Positions 6,063 to 6,876 of a stretch of DNA of 6,876 bases are shown here, one piece after another (position 1 is the stretch's first letter; each line of letters opens with the position of its first letter). Source of the stretch: DATJPD01 sp036394195. Lineage in GTDB: Bacteria > Pseudomonadota > Alphaproteobacteria > CACIAM-22H2. The DNA is taken from NCBI GenBank assembly GCA_036394195.1, contig DASWFO010000025.1:1-6876 (forward strand), given 5' to 3'. The notes beneath the pieces were generated by a model that was not told the origin of the DNA, did not search any database, and was given only the letters and a program-made list of their open reading frames with translations. The position numbers and the translations under genes are program-made.

Positions 6063-6876
6063 ATGATCACCGCTGCCGACTTCCTCGCCGAGGCGGCGCG
6101 CCACGGCTTCGACTTCTATACCGGCGTGCCCTGCAGCTTTCTCACGCCGTTGATCAACGGCGTGCTGAGCAGCAAGGCGCTCGACTATGTCGGCGCGGCG
6201 AGCGAAGGCGAGGCGGTGGCGATCGCGGCCGGCGCCTGGCTCGCCGGCCGGAAGACGGTGGTCATGTGCCAGAATTCGGGCCTCGGCAACGCCGTCAACC
6301 CGCTGACCTCGCTCAACACGCCCTTTCGCATACCGACACTGCTGATCACCACGTGGCGGGGCCAGCCCGGCATCGGCGACGAGCCGCAGCACAAGCTGAT
6401 GGGCCAGATCACGCAGAAGCTGCTGTCCGTGATCGAGGTCGAGCACGAGCCTTTCCCGACGACCGCAGAAGCGCTGCCGGCGGCTCTCCGGCGCGCGGTG
6501 GCGCGGATGGCACAGAGCGAGCTGCCCTTCGCTTTCGTCATGGAGCAGGGAAGCGTCCGCCACGATGGGCTCGAGGCGGCGCCGTGCAAGCGCGCCGAAC
6601 CGGGCAGGCGCGAGGACTTCAGCATGCCGGGAGAACAGCCCACCCGGGCGGCGGTGCTCGAGCGCTTCCTGTCGCTGGTCGATCCCGCGGCGGCGGTGGT
6701 CGCGACGACTGGAAAATGCGGGCGCGAGCTGTTCACACTAGCCGACCGGCCGCAGCATCTCTATCAGGTGGGATCCATGGGCGGGGCCTCGGGCATGGCC
6801 TTGGGCGTCGCGCTCAACGTGTCGATGCCCGTCGTCGTCCTCGACGGCGACGGCGCGGCGCTGATGAAGCTCGGCA
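6063..6876 (+). CDS. ppd: Phosphonopyruvate decarboxylase, C-terminally cut by window end
   Basis: Frame open from ATG 6063 to the edge, giving 271 residues of an expected roughly 370-400. It is a thiamine-diphosphate (TPP) enzyme that decarboxylates phosphonopyruvate to phosphonoacetaldehyde, the irreversible step that drives the thermodynamically unfavourable PEP mutase reaction. Family signatures are TGVPCSFLTPLI (20-31), ASEGEAVAIAAGAWLAG (46-62, with Glu48 the probable TPP-activating Glu), MCQNSGLGNAVNPLTSLN (68-85), WRGQPGIGDEPQHKLMG (98-114), and the start of the C-terminal TPP/Mg domain, QVGSMGGASGMALGVAL (235-251) and LDGDGAALMKLG (260-271). The Asn part of the GDG-Asn metal motif is beyond the edge. 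The gene starts 10 bases after the PepM fusion stop without a clear ribosome site, suggesting translational coupling in one operon. The only upstream in-frame candidate runs into the PepM stop region, so this ATG is favoured. Confidence 0.92.
   Translation, partial: MITAADFLAEAARHGFDFYTGVPCSFLTPLINGVLSSKALDYVGAASEGEAVAIAAGAWLAGRKTVVMCQNSGLGNAVNPLTSLNTPFRIPTLLITTWRGQPGIGDEPQHKLMGQITQKLLSVIEVEHEPFPTTAEALPAALRRAVARMAQSELPFAFVMEQGSVRHDGLEAAPCKRAEPGRREDFSMPGEQPTRAAVLERFLSLVDPAAAVVATTGKCGRELFTLADRPQHLYQVGSMGGASGMALGVALNVSMPVVVLDGDGAALMKLG

Overview
The window is high-GC bacterial DNA, most likely from an alphaproteobacterium. The clues are codon use strongly biased to G/C in third position, a FadE-type acyl-CoA dehydrogenase N-terminus and a periplasmic alpha/beta hydrolase of a type common in sphingomonads and rhizobia, and a CCCTCACC...GGTGAGGG palindromic intergenic repeat of the kind scattered through rhizobial and sphingomonad genomes. 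The placement rests on recalled family resemblance, not on a search.

Layout. At the left edge is the 5' end of a minus-strand acyl-CoA dehydrogenase (1-164), diverging from a secreted alpha/beta hydrolase of about 474 residues (410-1834). A gene-poor stretch follows (1835-2260) with a strong stem-loop just after the hydrolase stop and an 18-bp perfect palindrome. Next come two plus-strand genes I do not recognise: a small, probably exported protein with two cysteines (2261-2626), and a coiled-coil protein with a single membrane anchor (2770-3465). A second, 928-bp gene-poor region (3466-4393) begins with a palindromic repeat element and ends in an AT-richer promoter-like patch.

The right third (4394 to the edge) is the start of a phosphonate biosynthesis operon. 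The first gene encodes phosphoenolpyruvate mutase (PepM) fused to a C-terminal nucleotidyltransferase domain that resembles CTP:2-aminoethylphosphonate cytidylyltransferase (PntC). The second, starting 10 bases after the first stop and cut by the window end, encodes phosphonopyruvate decarboxylase. Together they would make the C-P bond (PEP to phosphonopyruvate) and pull the unfavourable equilibrium forward by decarboxylation to phosphonoacetaldehyde. A transaminase, expected beyond the right edge, would give 2-aminoethylphosphonate (AEP), which the fused domain could activate as CMP-AEP for attachment to lipid or glycan.

The phosphonate operon is the most interesting content. The fused nucleotidyltransferase points to a phosphonate-decorated cell envelope rather than a small secreted phosphonate. 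Nothing here looks like a CRISPR array, an intact insertion sequence, an RNA gene or a prophage.
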